64,000 bases of DNA. Source: Mesorhizobium sp. DCY119. GTDB taxonomy: Bacteria; Pseudomonadota; Alphaproteobacteria; Rhizobiales; Rhizobiaceae. Under the pieces are notes generated by a model, which was not told where the DNA came from, ran no database searches, and saw only the letters and a program-made list of their open reading frames with translations. Made by a program: the position numbers and the translations under genes. Shown here one piece after another: positions 45,654-54,786 of the stretch. How positions within the stretch are numbered: position 1 is the first letter of the stretch; every line of letters starts with the position of its first letter. The stretch is from assembly GCF_003590645.1 (NCBI RefSeq), contig NZ_CP031834.1:2790501-2854500 (forward strand), written 5' to 3'.

Positions 45654-46385
45654 ATGACTTACTGTGTCGGCCTCAAGTTGGATCGTGGTCTGGTGTTCAT
45701 GTCGGACACCCGCACGAATGCCGGAATGGACAGCATCTCCACCTTCCGCAAGATGCATGTCTGGGAAAAGCCGGGCGAGCGGGTCATCGTCTTGATGTCC
45801 GCCGGCAACCTTGCAACGACGCAAGCCGTGGTCAGCCTGCTCGAGGAGCGCTCCAAGGCGCCGGAGGAACGCTCTTCCGTCGTGCTTGAAACGCCGTCGA
45901 TGTATCAGACGGCACGGCTGATCGGCGATGTCGTCAAGGAAGTCATCGCTCACGCATCGCCGACAGGTGAGAGCGCCGATTCCTACTTCAACGCCTCCTT
46001 CATCCTCGGCGGCCAGATCAAGGGCAGCCCGCCGCGCCTGTTCATGATCTATCCGGAAGGCAACTTCATCGAATCCACGGATGACACGCCGTTCTTCCAG
46101 GTCGGTGAAACCAAGTATGGCAAACCGATCATCGTGCGCGCTTACGACCGCACCATGAGCTTCGAGGAAACTGTCAAGCTTTTGATGGTGTCCTTTGATT
46201 CCACACTGAAATCCAATCTTTCGGTCGGCCTTCCGCTGGACCTCCTTCTTTATGAAAACGACACACTCGCGGTTAAGCTGAAAAAGCGCATCGCGCTCGA
46301 CGATCCCTATTACCGGACGATCTCGGACGGCTGGTCGAATGCGCTGAAGCTGGCGTTCAAGAGCCTGCCTGATTTCCCCATCTGA
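45654..46385 (+). CDS. Anbu proteasome-type peptidase
   Basis: The 243-residue protein is an Ntn hydrolase of the proteasome beta-subunit superfamily, Anbu group. It begins MTYCVGLKLDRGLVFMSDTRTNAG, so removal of Met exposes Thr2 as the presumed nucleophile, with no propeptide. VIVLMSAGNLATTQAV and the later FILGGQIKGSPPRLFMIYPEGN fit the fold. Anbu proteins assemble into rings or open helices; their natural substrates are unresolved. Co-location with ATP-grasp, alpha-E and transglutaminase genes is the conserved operon of this family. Confidence 0.9.
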   Translation: MTYCVGLKLDRGLVFMSDTRTNAGMDSISTFRKMHVWEKPGERVIVLMSAGNLATTQAVVSLLEERSKAPEERSSVVLETPSMYQTARLIGDVVKEVIAHASPTGESADSYFNASFILGGQIKGSPPRLFMIYPEGNFIESTDDTPFFQVGETKYGKPIIVRAYDRTMSFEETVKLLMVSFDSTLKSNLSVGLPLDLLLYENDTLAVKLKKRIALDDPYYRTISDGWSNALKLAFKSLPDFPI

Positions 46386-46419
46386 TATCGACCGGCGTTT
46401 TGCCGGTGGGAGGAAGCAC

Positions 46420-47832
46420 TTGGACGCCAGGGAATTTCGCGATTGGTCGCTGAAGGCGGCCGAATGGGGCGCGGACTATCGCGAGACGTTGCGCGAACGG
46501 CCAGTGCGGGCGCAGACCCAGCCCGGCGAAATAGCAGCAGGCATCGCCCTTTCGCCGCCGGAAGCACCCGAAGCGATGGAGGCGATTTTCGCCGACTTCG
46601 AGGAGAAGATCCTGCCGGGCATGACGCATTGGCAGCATCCGCGCTTCTTCGCCTATTTCCCGGCCAATGCAGCGCCGGTTTCGGTGGTGGCGGAATATCT
46701 GGTCACCGTCATGGCGGCGCAATGCATGCTGTGGCAGACGTCGCCCGCCGCAACCGAACTCGAAACGCGCATCATCGACTGGCTGCGCCAGGCACTGGGC
46801 CTGCCGGAAGGGTTTTCCGGCGTGCTGCAGGATTCGGCATCGTCGGCTACGCTGGCCGCCGTGCTGACCATGCGCGAGAGGGCGCTCGACTGGCAGGGCA
46901 ACAAGCAAGGCCTGTCTGGCCAGCCGCGCATCCGCGTCTATTCCTCGGATCAGGTCCATACCTCAATCGACCGGGCGATATGGGTTGCGGGCATCGGCGA
47001 GGAAAATCTTGTCCGCATCCCGACTGCCGGGCGCTGGCGGGCGATGGATGTGGCAGCCCTTGAAGCGGCAATCGTTGCCGACAAGGCGAACGGCCTGCTT
47101 CCCGCTGGCATCGTCGCCTGTGTCGGCGGCACCAGCACCGGTGGCACCGACGACATCGCCGCGGTCGCGGCAGTGGCGCAGAAATATGGACTTTACCTGC
47201 ATGTCGATGCCGCCTGGGCCGGCTCGGCGATGATCTGCGAAGAATTCCGGCATTTCTGGGCCGGTGTCGAGCATGCCGATTCGATCGTCTTCAATCCGCA
47301 CAAATGGCTGGGAGCGCAGTTCGATTGCTCGGCGCAGTTCGTGCGCAATCCCGACGACCTCGTCCGCACGCTGGCGATCAAGCCCGAATATCTGAAGACG
47401 CACGGCAAGGACGGCATCGTCAATTATTCTGAATGGTCGGTGCCGCTCGGCCGGCGTTTTCGTGCGCTGAAACTATGGTTCCTGCTGCGCGCCCATGGCC
47501 TTTCCGGCCTGCGCACCATGATCCGCAACCACGTCGCCTGGGCGGAAAATCTAGCCGCGCGGATTGCCGCCACGCCGGAGTTCGAACTCGTCACGGAGCC
47601 CATGCTGTCGCTATTCTCGTTCCGGCATATACCGGCAGGCGCGACCGACCTCGACGAGCACAATTTGCGCCTTATCAACGCGATCAATGATGACGGCCGC
47701 ATCTATCTCACGCAGACGCGGGTCGACGGTCATTTTGCCATCCGTTTTCAGGTCGGCCAGTTCGAGGCCACCGAGCAGGATGTGGACACGGCCTATTCGG
47801 TTATCACCGAGATAGCGGCTTCGCTTCGGTGA
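46420..47832 (+). CDS. PLP-dependent aromatic-L-amino-acid-type decarboxylase
   Basis: The 470-residue protein is a group II pyridoxal-phosphate decarboxylase, close in layout to tryptophan/tyrosine/DOPA decarboxylases. It shows HPRFFAYFPANAAPVSVVAEYL, DSASSATLAAVLTMRERALD, HVDAAWAGSAMICEEFR and the PLP lysine in FNPHKWLGAQFD (Lys295). The substrate is not certain. The start is TTG 46420 after GGGAGG; a small stem (ACCGGC/GCCGGT, 46391-46407) lies just before this ribosome-binding site. It follows the Anbu gene by 34 bases and may be read from the same transcript. Confidence 0.85.
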   Translation: MDAREFRDWSLKAAEWGADYRETLRERPVRAQTQPGEIAAGIALSPPEAPEAMEAIFADFEEKILPGMTHWQHPRFFAYFPANAAPVSVVAEYLVTVMAAQCMLWQTSPAATELETRIIDWLRQALGLPEGFSGVLQDSASSATLAAVLTMRERALDWQGNKQGLSGQPRIRVYSSDQVHTSIDRAIWVAGIGEENLVRIPTAGRWRAMDVAALEAAIVADKANGLLPAGIVACVGGTSTGGTDDIAAVAAVAQKYGLYLHVDAAWAGSAMICEEFRHFWAGVEHADSIVFNPHKWLGAQFDCSAQFVRNPDDLVRTLAIKPEYLKTHGKDGIVNYSEWSVPLGRRFRALKLWFLLRAHGLSGLRTMIRNHVAWAENLAARIAATPEFELVTEPMLSLFSFRHIPAGATDLDEHNLRLINAINDDGRIYLTQTRVDGHFAIRFQVGQFEATEQDVDTAYSVITEIAASLR

Positions 47833-47870
47833 GGGCACTTCCCAATTCGCCAGCTATGTTTTTGCGGCGT

Positions 47871-47902
47871 TTCGTTTTACCTTGATTATTGCCTCAAACG
47901 AA
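47871..47902. promoter_or_regulatory. Inverted TTCGTTT/AAACGAA pair upstream of glpR
   Basis: TTCGTTT (47871-47877) and AAACGAA (47896-47902) are perfect inverted repeats ahead of glpR. Similar TTCG-rich elements precede glpK, and TTCG is the core of GlpR operators in enterobacteria, so autoregulation is likely. Confidence 0.5.
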
Positions 47903-47917
47903 GATCGGAGAAGCAGC

Positions 47918-48682
47918 GTGTTCCTGTCGACGCGGCATTCGGAAATCATACAGTTGGCCAAGGATTCCGGCCGCGTTCTCGTCGACGATCTGGCGGCGCA
48001 TTTCGGCGTGACGCCGCAGACCATACGCAAGGATCTCAACGATCTATGCGACCAGCGCCTGCTGAGCCGCATCCATGGCGGGGCGCTGTTTCCCTCCGGC
48101 ATCGAGAACATGGAATATGAGGCCCGCCGCAAGATTGCGGCGGAGGAGAAAGACGCGATCGGGCGCGCAGCCGCCAAGCTGATCCCTGATAACGCTTCGC
48201 TCTTCATCAACATCGGCACGACGACGGAAGCCGTAAGCCAGGCGCTTCTGGATCATTCCGGCCTGATGGTCATTACCAATAACATCAATGTCGCCAACAG
48301 GATGCGCGTTTTTCCTGAGATCGAGGTCGTGATCGCCGGTGGCGTCGTGCGCGGCTCGGACGGCGGCGTCGTCGGCGAAGCGGCGGTGGATTTCATAAAG
48401 CAGTTCAAGGTTGACTACGCGGTCATCGGAGCGTCGGCAATCGACCACGACGGCGCTCTGTTGGATTTCGATTTCCGCGAGGTGAAGGTGGCGCAGGCGA
48501 TCATCGCCAATGCGCGTCATGTCATCCTCGTCGCCGACGCGACCAAATTCGAACGCACGGCACCGGTGCGGATCGGGCATCTGTCGCAGGTCGATTCCTT
48601 CATCACGGATCGCTGCGACATCGAATCCGTGCGTTCGATTTGCCAGGAGTCGGAAGTCCAACTGATCGAGACCACGCGCTGA
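47918..48682 (+). CDS. glpR: DeoR-family glycerol-3-phosphate regulon repressor
   Basis: The 254-residue protein has an N-terminal DeoR helix-turn-helix (VLVDDLAAHFGVTPQTIRKDL, then RIHGGALFPSG) and a C-terminal sugar-phosphate-sensing domain (SLFINIGTTTEAVSQALL, VIAGGVVRGSDGGVVGEAA, ALLDFDFREVKVAQAII). Placement directly before glpK supports GlpR, inactivated by glycerol-3-phosphate. The start is GTG 47918, seven bases after GGAG; an earlier in-frame TTG lacks such a site. Confidence 0.88.
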   Translation: MFLSTRHSEIIQLAKDSGRVLVDDLAAHFGVTPQTIRKDLNDLCDQRLLSRIHGGALFPSGIENMEYEARRKIAAEEKDAIGRAAAKLIPDNASLFINIGTTTEAVSQALLDHSGLMVITNNINVANRMRVFPEIEVVIAGGVVRGSDGGVVGEAAVDFIKQFKVDYAVIGASAIDHDGALLDFDFREVKVAQAIIANARHVILVADATKFERTAPVRIGHLSQVDSFITDRCDIESVRSICQESEVQLIETTR

Positions 48683-48711
48683 TGCCGTCGCTATGTCTCC
48701 ACCCATTTTCG

Positions 48712-48740
48712 TTGACATTCGTTTATCTTTCGAATTGATA
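48712..48740 (+). promoter_or_regulatory. glpK promoter with a palindrome in the spacer
   Basis: TTGACA (48712-48717), a 17-base spacer, TTGATA (48735-48740). The spacer itself is TTCG...CGAA (48718-48734), matching the TTCG-type motif before glpR. A repressor bound there would block RNA polymerase. Confidence 0.6.
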
Positions 48741-48827
48741 GAAAATAGTTTCGCGCTTCGGAAAAGCGCGGAATGAAGAAGTTCGGGCCGTCGCTGTTCT
48801 CGGCGCCGAGACAAAGAGGGGGAGATG

Positions 48828-50354
48828 ATGGCTGGATTGGTGCTGGCGATCGATCAGGGCACGACGTCGAGCCGTGCGATCGTTTTCGATGCGGCGATGA
48901 AGCCGATCGGCACCGGTCAACAGGAATTCACCCAGCATTTCCCGGCTTCGGGCTGGGTCGAGCATGATCCGGACGAGATCTGGCAAAGCGTGGTCAGCAC
49001 CTGCAAGACGGCGCTCAGGAAGGCAAAATCCACTGCCGGCGACGTCTCGGCCATCGGTATCACCAATCAACGCGAAACCGTCGTGATATGGGAAAAGGCC
49101 ACCGGCAAGCCGATCCACAATGCCATCGTCTGGCAGGACCGCCGCACTGCGCCGCTCTGCCAGAAGCTGAAGAAGCAGGGGCTTGAACCGCTTTTCTCGC
49201 GAAAGACGGGTTTGCTGCTCGACCCGTATTTCTCCGGCACCAAGATTGCCTGGATCCTCGACAACGTCAAAGGCGCGCGCCGGCGGGCCGAAAAGGGCGA
49301 ATTGCTGGCGGGTACGATCGACAGTTTCCTGATCTGGCGGCTGACCGGCGGCAAGGTTCACGCGACGGACGCGACGAATGCCTCGCGCACGCTCGTCTAC
49401 AACATCCGTTCCAACGAATGGGACGCCGAATTGCTGAAGATCCTGCGCATTCCGGCGGCACTTCTGCCGGAAGTGAAGGACTGCGCCGACGATTTCGGCG
49501 TCACCGACAAAAAGCTTTTCGGCGCGGAAATTCCGATTCTCGGCGTTGCCGGTGACCAGCAGGCGGCGACGATCGGCCAGGCGTGTTTCGAGCCCGGCAT
49601 GATGAAGTCGACCTATGGTACCGGCTGCTTTGCGCTTCTGAATACCGGCGCTGACATGGTGCGTTCCAGGAACCGGCTGCTAACGACGATTGCCTATCGC
49701 CTCAATGGTGAGACGACCTACGCACTTGAAGGCTCGATCTTCGTGGCAGGCGCTGCCGTTCAGTGGCTGCGCGACGGCATCGGCGTCATCGGCAAGGCCG
49801 AGCATAGCGGCGTTCTGGCGGCGAAGGCCGACGATACGCAGAACGTCTATCTGGTGCCGGCCTTTGTCGGCCTTGGCGCACCGCATTGGGATGCCGAGGC
49901 ACGCGGCGCGATATTCGGGCTTACGCGCAATTCCGGCCCGGCCGAATTCGCGCGCGCCGCACTCGAATCGGTGGCTTATCAGACGCGCGATCTGCTCGAT
50001 GCGATGCGCAAGGACTGGAAGGGCGGTTCGAAGCAGACAGTGCTACGTGTCGACGGCGGCATGGTCGCCTCGGACTGGACCATGCAGCGGTTGGCCGACA
50101 TCCTCGACGCACCGGTCGACCGGCCGACCATTCTGGAAACCACCGCGCTGGGCGCCGCATGGCTGGCCGGTTCGCGGGCAGGGGTGTGGCCCAAGGCCAA
50201 GGCCTTTGCCAAGTCGTGGGCGCTGGACCATCGCTTCAAGCCGCAGATGGACGAGACCGTGCGAGCAGCCAAGCTGAAGGGCTGGCGCAATGCGGTGAAG
50301 CGGACGTTGTCTCAGGATGGAACGGAATCACATAAAAAAGGCCCGCGCGGTTAG
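48828..50354 (+). CDS. glpK: Glycerol kinase
   Basis: GlpK phosphorylates glycerol to glycerol-3-phosphate, trapping it in the cell. The 508-residue protein begins [21 protein letters not shown] and has [39 protein letters not shown] and [21 protein letters not shown], the FGGY signatures. ATG 48828 is preferred to the adjacent ATG at 48825 because GAGGGG is then six bases upstream. The stop codon lies in the loop of the following terminator. Regulated with glpR; no glycerol facilitator or glpD is in the window. Confidence 0.97.
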   Translation: MAGLVLAIDQGTTSSRAIVFDAAMKPIGTGQQEFTQHFPASGWVEHDPDEIWQSVVSTCKTALRKAKSTAGDVSAIGITNQRETVVIWEKATGKPIHNAIVWQDRRTAPLCQKLKKQGLEPLFSRKTGLLLDPYFSGTKIAWILDNVKGARRRAEKGELLAGTIDSFLIWRLTGGKVHATDATNASRTLVYNIRSNEWDAELLKILRIPAALLPEVKDCADDFGVTDKKLFGAEIPILGVAGDQQAATIGQACFEPGMMKSTYGTGCFALLNTGADMVRSRNRLLTTIAYRLNGETTYALEGSIFVAGAAVQWLRDGIGVIGKAEHSGVLAAKADDTQNVYLVPAFVGLGAPHWDAEARGAIFGLTRNSGPAEFARAALESVAYQTRDLLDAMRKDWKGGSKQTVLRVDGGMVASDWTMQRLADILDAPVDRPTILETTALGAAWLAGSRAGVWPKAKAFAKSWALDHRFKPQMDETVRAAKLKGWRNAVKRTLSQDGTESHKKGPRG

Positions 50355-50362
50355 CGCGGGCC
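50333..50362. terminator. Bidirectional terminator between glpK and the BA14K gene
   Basis: GGCCCGCGC (50340-50348), loop GGTTA, GCGCGGGCC (50354-50362). The glpK TAG sits in and just after the loop. The A6 run before the stem becomes a T-run on the minus strand, so termination is best for the minus-strand gene; the plus side has TGATTTTC. Confidence 0.85.
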
Positions 50363-50383
50363 TGATTTTCGTGAAGGTCGATA

Positions 50384-50911
50384 TTAATAGGGCGAATAGC
50401 ACTGCTGACGCGGGCCGCCATAGGGCTGGAACGTGTTGTCATAAGCCCGATACGAACGGTAGCGGTTATAGCACCAACGCACATGGGCGTTGCCGCCACC
50501 GCGATATTCACGAACCGGCGGCGGTGCTGCTATCGCGCCACCGACGATTGCCCCGGTGATGAATGCGGCAGCCGGGAACCAGTAGCCGTTATATTCGCGG
50601 TAGCCGTGGCGATAGTTTCGATAGCCGCGATGCCCGCGATAGTAGCTGTAGTCGCCGCGGCGTTCGAAACGGCGTCCGTCACGGCGCCCATCGCGCCAGC
50701 CCCGACGGAAATCGCGCCTGTCGCCACGGAAGTGCCGTGCGGAAGGAATGGCCCTGCGGTAAGGGTCGTATTGTACCTGCTGCACGTCGGACTGCGTTGT
50801 CGCCGCCGGCGGCACATAGGCAGGTGCTGCGCTGGCTTCCGGTATGGCCGGCATAATCGCGAAGGACAATGCAAGCGCCGAAGCGCAAAGGCCTGAGAGA
50901 AATTTCTTCAT
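50384..50911 (-). CDS. BA14K family exported protein
   Basis: The 175-residue protein has a signal peptide ([20 protein letters not shown], cleavage near ASAAP). An Arg/Tyr/Gly-rich middle follows ([39 protein letters not shown]). After a hydrophobic patch ([15 protein letters not shown]), the tail [24 protein letters not shown] is the BA14K signature. The family is abundant in Rhizobiales and was first known as a Brucella immunoreactive, lectin-like protein. ATG 50911 follows GGAG; an earlier in-frame start lacks this. Confidence 0.88.
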   Translation of the reverse strand: MKKFLSGLCASALALSFAIMPAIPEASAAPAYVPPAATTQSDVQQVQYDPYRRAIPSARHFRGDRRDFRRGWRDGRRDGRRFERRGDYSYYRGHRGYRNYRHGYREYNGYWFPAAAFITGAIVGGAIAAPPPVREYRGGGNAHVRWCYNRYRSYRAYDNTFQPYGGPRQQCYSPY

Positions 50912-51288
50912 GGTGATCTCCTCGCAAAGGGTGAATTTGTCCCTTGTGCCCCAAGCAACGTGCAAACGGCGCGATTGGTTCCAGCCGAATGCAAGTGATT
51001 GAAACGCAGTGATTTATGGCGCGCGATCGGGCCCGGCGCAAGAATGCCGCGAGCACGAAGTCGCGAGCGCGAACAAAGGCTGCTGGACAATGCTTTTTCC
51101 GGTTGACCGGCAGGGGCACTCTCCCTATGTTCCGCCGCAATTTCGAGGCGACTTTTGTGCGCTGCGAAAACACTCGTTGCGGCTTTCTGCCGCCCGCTCT
51201 GAAATCGATGCATACGGATAACGTGGGCATTTCCGGCTTGCCGGAGTTCGGGGCATTCGTTCTGACAGGGACACGGGTGATTGGTGAA
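50912..51288. other. Intergenic region before tRNA-Lys
   Basis: No gene is seen; open frames here run into the tRNA and lack family resemblance. The only notable site is a promoter-like pair, TTGACC (51103-51108), 17 bases, TATGTT (51126-51131), about 150 bases before the tRNA. Confidence 0.45.
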
Positions 51289-51364
51289 GGGCTGGTAGCT
51301 CAGATGGTAGAGCACGGAACTTTTAATTCTGGGGTCATGGGTTCGAGTCCCATCCAGCCCACCA
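51289..51364 (+). tRNA. tRNA-Lys (anticodon TTT)
   Basis: The acceptor stem is GGGCTGG/CCAGCCC. The D arm is GCTC AGATGGTA GAGC. The anticodon arm is CGGAA CTTTTAA TTCTG, with anticodon TTT. The variable loop is GGGTC and the T arm is ATGGG TTCGAGT CCCAT. Discriminator A and an encoded CCA end the gene at 51364. All stems pair, with one G-U in the anticodon stem. Confidence 0.97.
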
Positions 51365-51401
51365 ACACCAATATCAGCCTTTGATTTCGCAGGCTGCGTA
51401 T

Positions 51402-51596
51402 CTCAGGAAAGAGCGCATTCCCTCATGGCTTGGGTCGGTGCGCGGGCATCGCACGCGGTCACTGGGTGTCGAGCATTTCGGCCAAACCGGGACGATCGCC
51501 GACCTCTACAGGCATTACGGGATTGACGCCGCAGGCATTCTGAAAGCTGCCGAGGTGCTCGTGCCCGGCAGGCCCATTCGGCATGCGTTCAATTAA
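51402..51596 (+). pseudogene. C-terminal fragment of a pyruvate dehydrogenase E1-like/transketolase-like gene
   Basis: The frame reads SVRGHRTRSLGVEHFGQTGT, then IADLYRHYGIDAAGILKAAE and ends PGRPIRHAFN. GVEHFGQTGTIADLYRHYGID is typical of the C-terminus of homodimeric E1 enzymes of about 800-900 residues. Only about 60 residues remain and no upstream part is present, so this is a remnant. Its position 40 bases after a tRNA suggests it was left by an integration or deletion at the tRNA. Confidence 0.65.
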
Positions 51597-51709
51597 GCTC
51601 AGCCCGACATACAAAAATCGAAATTGAAGTAGCTTAGCGTTCGCCTGCTATCCGTAATGCTGCTGCAATCTCCGCAGGTGCAAGGACGGTCAAAAAAGGC
51701 GCGACCGCG

Positions 51710-52381
51710 ATGCGGATTTTATTGATCGAGGATGAGAAGGCACTAGCGGAAGCGCTTACGGGAGCGCTGCGTAAACAGGGCATCGTCATAGATCACACCA
51801 TGCTGCTCGCAGATGCGATCGAGCTGTCACGCCAATACGTCTATGACGCAATTCTTTTGGACCGCCGCCTACCTGATGGCGACGGTCTCGGTTTCATCCC
51901 GAAGCTGAGACTGGCTGGCATCGATACGCCGATAATCGTTCTTACGGCACGAAACGAGCCCAAAGAGCGCGTTGAGGGTCTCGATGCCGGCGCGGACGAT
52001 TATCTGGGCAAACCCTTTCTGATCGACGAGTTGATGGCCCGCCTGCGTGCGGTGCTGCGCAGGCCGGCAAGTCTGGCAGAACCAGAAATCACAGTCGGCC
52101 GGGTGACCGTCGATCCGCTGCATTTCAACGTGACCGTCAATTCCAGTCCGGTCGATATACCGCGAAGAGAACTTATGGTCCTTGCCGCGCTGGCAAAGCG
52201 GAGCGGAAAAACCGTTCTTCGCTCCACCTTGGAAGCTGCCGTCTACAACTATGAAGACGAGATCCAGTCGAACGCGCTCGACACCCATATTTCGCGCCTG
52301 CGCAAGAGGTTGCTCGAGGCCGGCGCCGGAGTGGCCATCCACAGCATAAGAGGCGTCGGATATCTCCTGAAGGAAGAGTGA
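51710..52381 (+). CDS. OmpR/PhoB-type response regulator
   Basis: The 223-residue protein has a receiver domain (MRILLIEDEKALAEAL, phosphoacceptor Asp51 in AILLDRRLPDGDG, switch Thr in VLTARN, Lys in DYLGKPF). A winged-helix domain follows (DIPRRELMVLAALAKRSGKT, NALDTHISRLRKRLLEAG, IHSIRGVGYLL). The stop overlaps the kinase start by one base, so the pair is one operon. The stimulus and targets are unknown. Confidence 0.93.
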   Translation: MRILLIEDEKALAEALTGALRKQGIVIDHTMLLADAIELSRQYVYDAILLDRRLPDGDGLGFIPKLRLAGIDTPIIVLTARNEPKERVEGLDAGADDYLGKPFLIDELMARLRAVLRRPASLAEPEITVGRVTVDPLHFNVTVNSSPVDIPRRELMVLAALAKRSGKTVLRSTLEAAVYNYEDEIQSNALDTHISRLRKRLLEAGAGVAIHSIRGVGYLLKEE

Positions 52382-53709
52382 TGTCGGAAGGAAATACGTC
52401 GCTCAGGTGGAAGCTAAGCTGGCAGCTCAGCGTTACGTTCGTCGCGATTGTCGCGCTGTTGATTGTCGGCCTGGCGTTCTATGGGGCAACAGTCCTTTCC
52501 CCCAATCTGGTCCTTGAGAAGAAAGTCTCGCTGGCCATGGAGGATGCGATCGTCCTTGATCCCCAAGGGCGCCTCGAAATACGTGACACGCCGGGTCTTC
52601 GGTCCATCAGGAGCCAGACCGAGGGCTTGTGGTACGTCGTTGCGACTGCTCGTGGCGAGATGGTTTCCTACGGCGATATACCTGCGTCCTATGCGGATCT
52701 TGCACCCTTTGTGTACCGGTTTCATGAGGCCGACATCAGGGGAGCTGCCGACACAAGCGAAATCGCCTCGATCGAAACCGTCTATTCGGCTGCCGGCGAG
52801 GTAAGAATAATGCTTGGAAAGACGTCCGGAACGGATTGGGTCGTCCCCGTTCTTCTTGTCGAGCTGAAACCCATATACTTGCCTCTGCTCGGTCTTACGC
52901 TGCCTGCGATATTCCTGGCCGTACCCCGCATTGTCCAACGTTCGCTCAGTGGTGTGAATGATGTCGCCCGCAGGGCGGCGGCGATCGAACCGCGCAGCCG
53001 TGGCGCAAGACTTCCGACCAAAACTGTTCCTCGAGAAGTTGCCCCGCTGATTGTGGCGTTCAACGGAGCACTTGAGCGTCTTGACGCCGAATTCCAGAAG
53101 AGACAGCGCTTTCTGGTGGATGCTGCTCATGAGTTGCGCACGCCAATAGCGATCATGCAGATCAGAATCGAAGGCATGGCAGAGGGGCAGGACCGTCAGC
53201 GCCTTTTGAAAGATGTCGCGCGGTTGGGGGGAACCGCCGAACAGCTCCTCGATTTCGAGCGAAACGACCTGAATGAAGACCCCTTCGAAACGATCGACCT
53301 GGTCGACATCGCCAGGATGGCGGTTGCCGACCTCGCTCCCCTTGCAATCGCAGCCGGATACGAAATCTCGTTCCACAGCGACGCAGACAGGTTTGAGCGG
53401 CAGGGCAGTCCATCTGCAATGACGCGAGCTGTCAGCAATCTGGTTCGCAATGCCATTGATCACGCCGGCAATGCCGGCATGATCTCAATATCTGTCTCTG
53501 CGGATGGACACGTCGAAGTCGCGGATCAAGGACCGGGAATACCCTTTGACCAGCGGGAATTGGTGTTCGAGCCCTTTTATAGGGTTACCCCACGATCCAC
53601 AGGCGCCGGGCTCGGACTGAGCCTTGTCCGGCAGATCGTCACCAACCACGGCGGCCAGGTTCTGCTTGATAGCGGGACGGCCGGAACGAAGCTGACAATC
53701 CAGATTTGA
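52381..53709 (+). CDS. Sensor histidine kinase
   Basis: The 442-residue inner-membrane kinase has two transmembrane segments (about 18-38 and 160-182) flanking a periplasmic domain of about 120 residues. A HAMP-like region follows, then the phosphoacceptor His250 (VDAAHELRTPIAI). The ATP-binding core includes NLVRNAIDHA (N box), VADQGPGIPF, FEPFYR and GAGLGLSLVRQIV. It is the partner of the upstream response regulator. The sensor domain does not match one I can name. The stop abuts that of the convergent lipoprotein gene. Confidence 0.92.
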   Translation: MSEGNTSLRWKLSWQLSVTFVAIVALLIVGLAFYGATVLSPNLVLEKKVSLAMEDAIVLDPQGRLEIRDTPGLRSIRSQTEGLWYVVATARGEMVSYGDIPASYADLAPFVYRFHEADIRGAADTSEIASIETVYSAAGEVRIMLGKTSGTDWVVPVLLVELKPIYLPLLGLTLPAIFLAVPRIVQRSLSGVNDVARRAAAIEPRSRGARLPTKTVPREVAPLIVAFNGALERLDAEFQKRQRFLVDAAHELRTPIAIMQIRIEGMAEGQDRQRLLKDVARLGGTAEQLLDFERNDLNEDPFETIDLVDIARMAVADLAPLAIAAGYEISFHSDADRFERQGSPSAMTRAVSNLVRNAIDHAGNAGMISISVSADGHVEVADQGPGIPFDQRELVFEPFYRVTPRSTGAGLGLSLVRQIVTNHGGQVLLDSGTAGTKLTIQI

Positions 53710-54630
53710 TTAATCAGGGAGTGATGGAGCGGTCTGCGCCGTGAGTGTTGTAACCGGCTTCTTGCCGGATTTGTCGGTCCAGGTAGGTGGAGCACCGAAC
53801 TTGTCCGCCACCATTCCGGCTATGCCGGGGGATCGCCCGAAAGCCTCACAGGCGGCATATTTCGGTTTGCCGCCAAGCATAGATTTCATTTTCTGACCCG
53901 AAGGTATCGATATCTGAAACCCGGAGGCGTCCTTGCCCGTGACAAGCATCCTGGAAAAATCATTTCCGAATGTAGTGGCCAGGCTGTAGGCGTCGCCAAC
54001 TTCGGAGACCCTGGGATTGTTCGTGATGGAATTCGCTCCACGCGACCAGACGATCGCAGCGCGCTGGATACCATTACGATCGAGCGCCTCGGCCTCAACC
54101 GCGAGGCCTCCCAGGCCCATCGGCAGGCGAGGGATGCTGACCGGCAATACGGCGCCGCTGCCCAGCGTTACGGCTGTCGAAACGCCTGCCATCGTCTTAT
54201 CAGTCGGCACCAGGTCGGCAACCACTGCTCGCACGGTCAAGTCGGCGGGCTGTCCCGTTGGCACGACCTGATACTTATCGCTCAGAGCAACACACATCGC
54301 CCGATCCAGAGCATTCGCCACCAGTGCCCGGTCTTCCCTCTGCTTTACCCGGGCAAAGGCGCCGGGCGAATATGAAGTCGGTGAAATACTGACGGTTTTC
54401 ACGCCCGCCAAGGCCGGCCCATCCACGAAGGAGCGCGACTTGCCGAGCTTGCCTTTGACAGCACCAAGGCTGCCATAGGATGTCAACGTTCCCGCTTCCT
54501 TGAGCGGAACTGTGCTGCAGCCCGCCATGACCAGCGTCACGGGCAATGCGATGCATGCAATTTTCAATTGGGACAAGCAGATAGGGCCGATCGCCAGCTT
54601 GCGTGGCTCGGATATTGCGGTGCTGCACAT
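53710..54630 (-). CDS. DUF3313-family lipoprotein
   Basis: The 306-residue protein has a signal peptide with lipobox LVMAGC (Cys at about residue 38), so it is lipidated and held at the envelope. The mature region reads STVPLKEAGTLTSYGSL, then FVDGPALAGVKTVSISPTSY, and fits DUF3313. The C-terminal 90 residues (SGQKMKSMLGGKPKYAACEA onward) look like an added domain. Its function is unknown. Convergent with the histidine kinase with no gap between the stops. Confidence 0.75.
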   Translation of the reverse strand: MCSTAISEPRKLAIGPICLSQLKIACIALPVTLVMAGCSTVPLKEAGTLTSYGSLGAVKGKLGKSRSFVDGPALAGVKTVSISPTSYSPGAFARVKQREDRALVANALDRAMCVALSDKYQVVPTGQPADLTVRAVVADLVPTDKTMAGVSTAVTLGSGAVLPVSIPRLPMGLGGLAVEAEALDRNGIQRAAIVWSRGANSITNNPRVSEVGDAYSLATTFGNDFSRMLVTGKDASGFQISIPSGQKMKSMLGGKPKYAACEAFGRSPGIAGMVADKFGAPPTWTDKSGKKPVTTLTAQTAPSLPD

Positions 54631-54786
54631 ATGTATCAGGCTTCCTGTGAACGATGTCTCGGAAGACCCTGTGAGTGCAACATTGCCGCATCATTACGGG
54701 CGGATGACCAGCGCCAAACGCTTCTCCAATTGCTGGTGGAGGATAAACATCGACCTCCGGCAGCTTCTCAATAGCGAAGCAGTCTT

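Noticed and set aside
51016-51384. A 122-codon frame running through the tRNA
   Set aside because: It reads across a perfect tRNA-Lys gene and has no ribosome-binding site or family resemblance.
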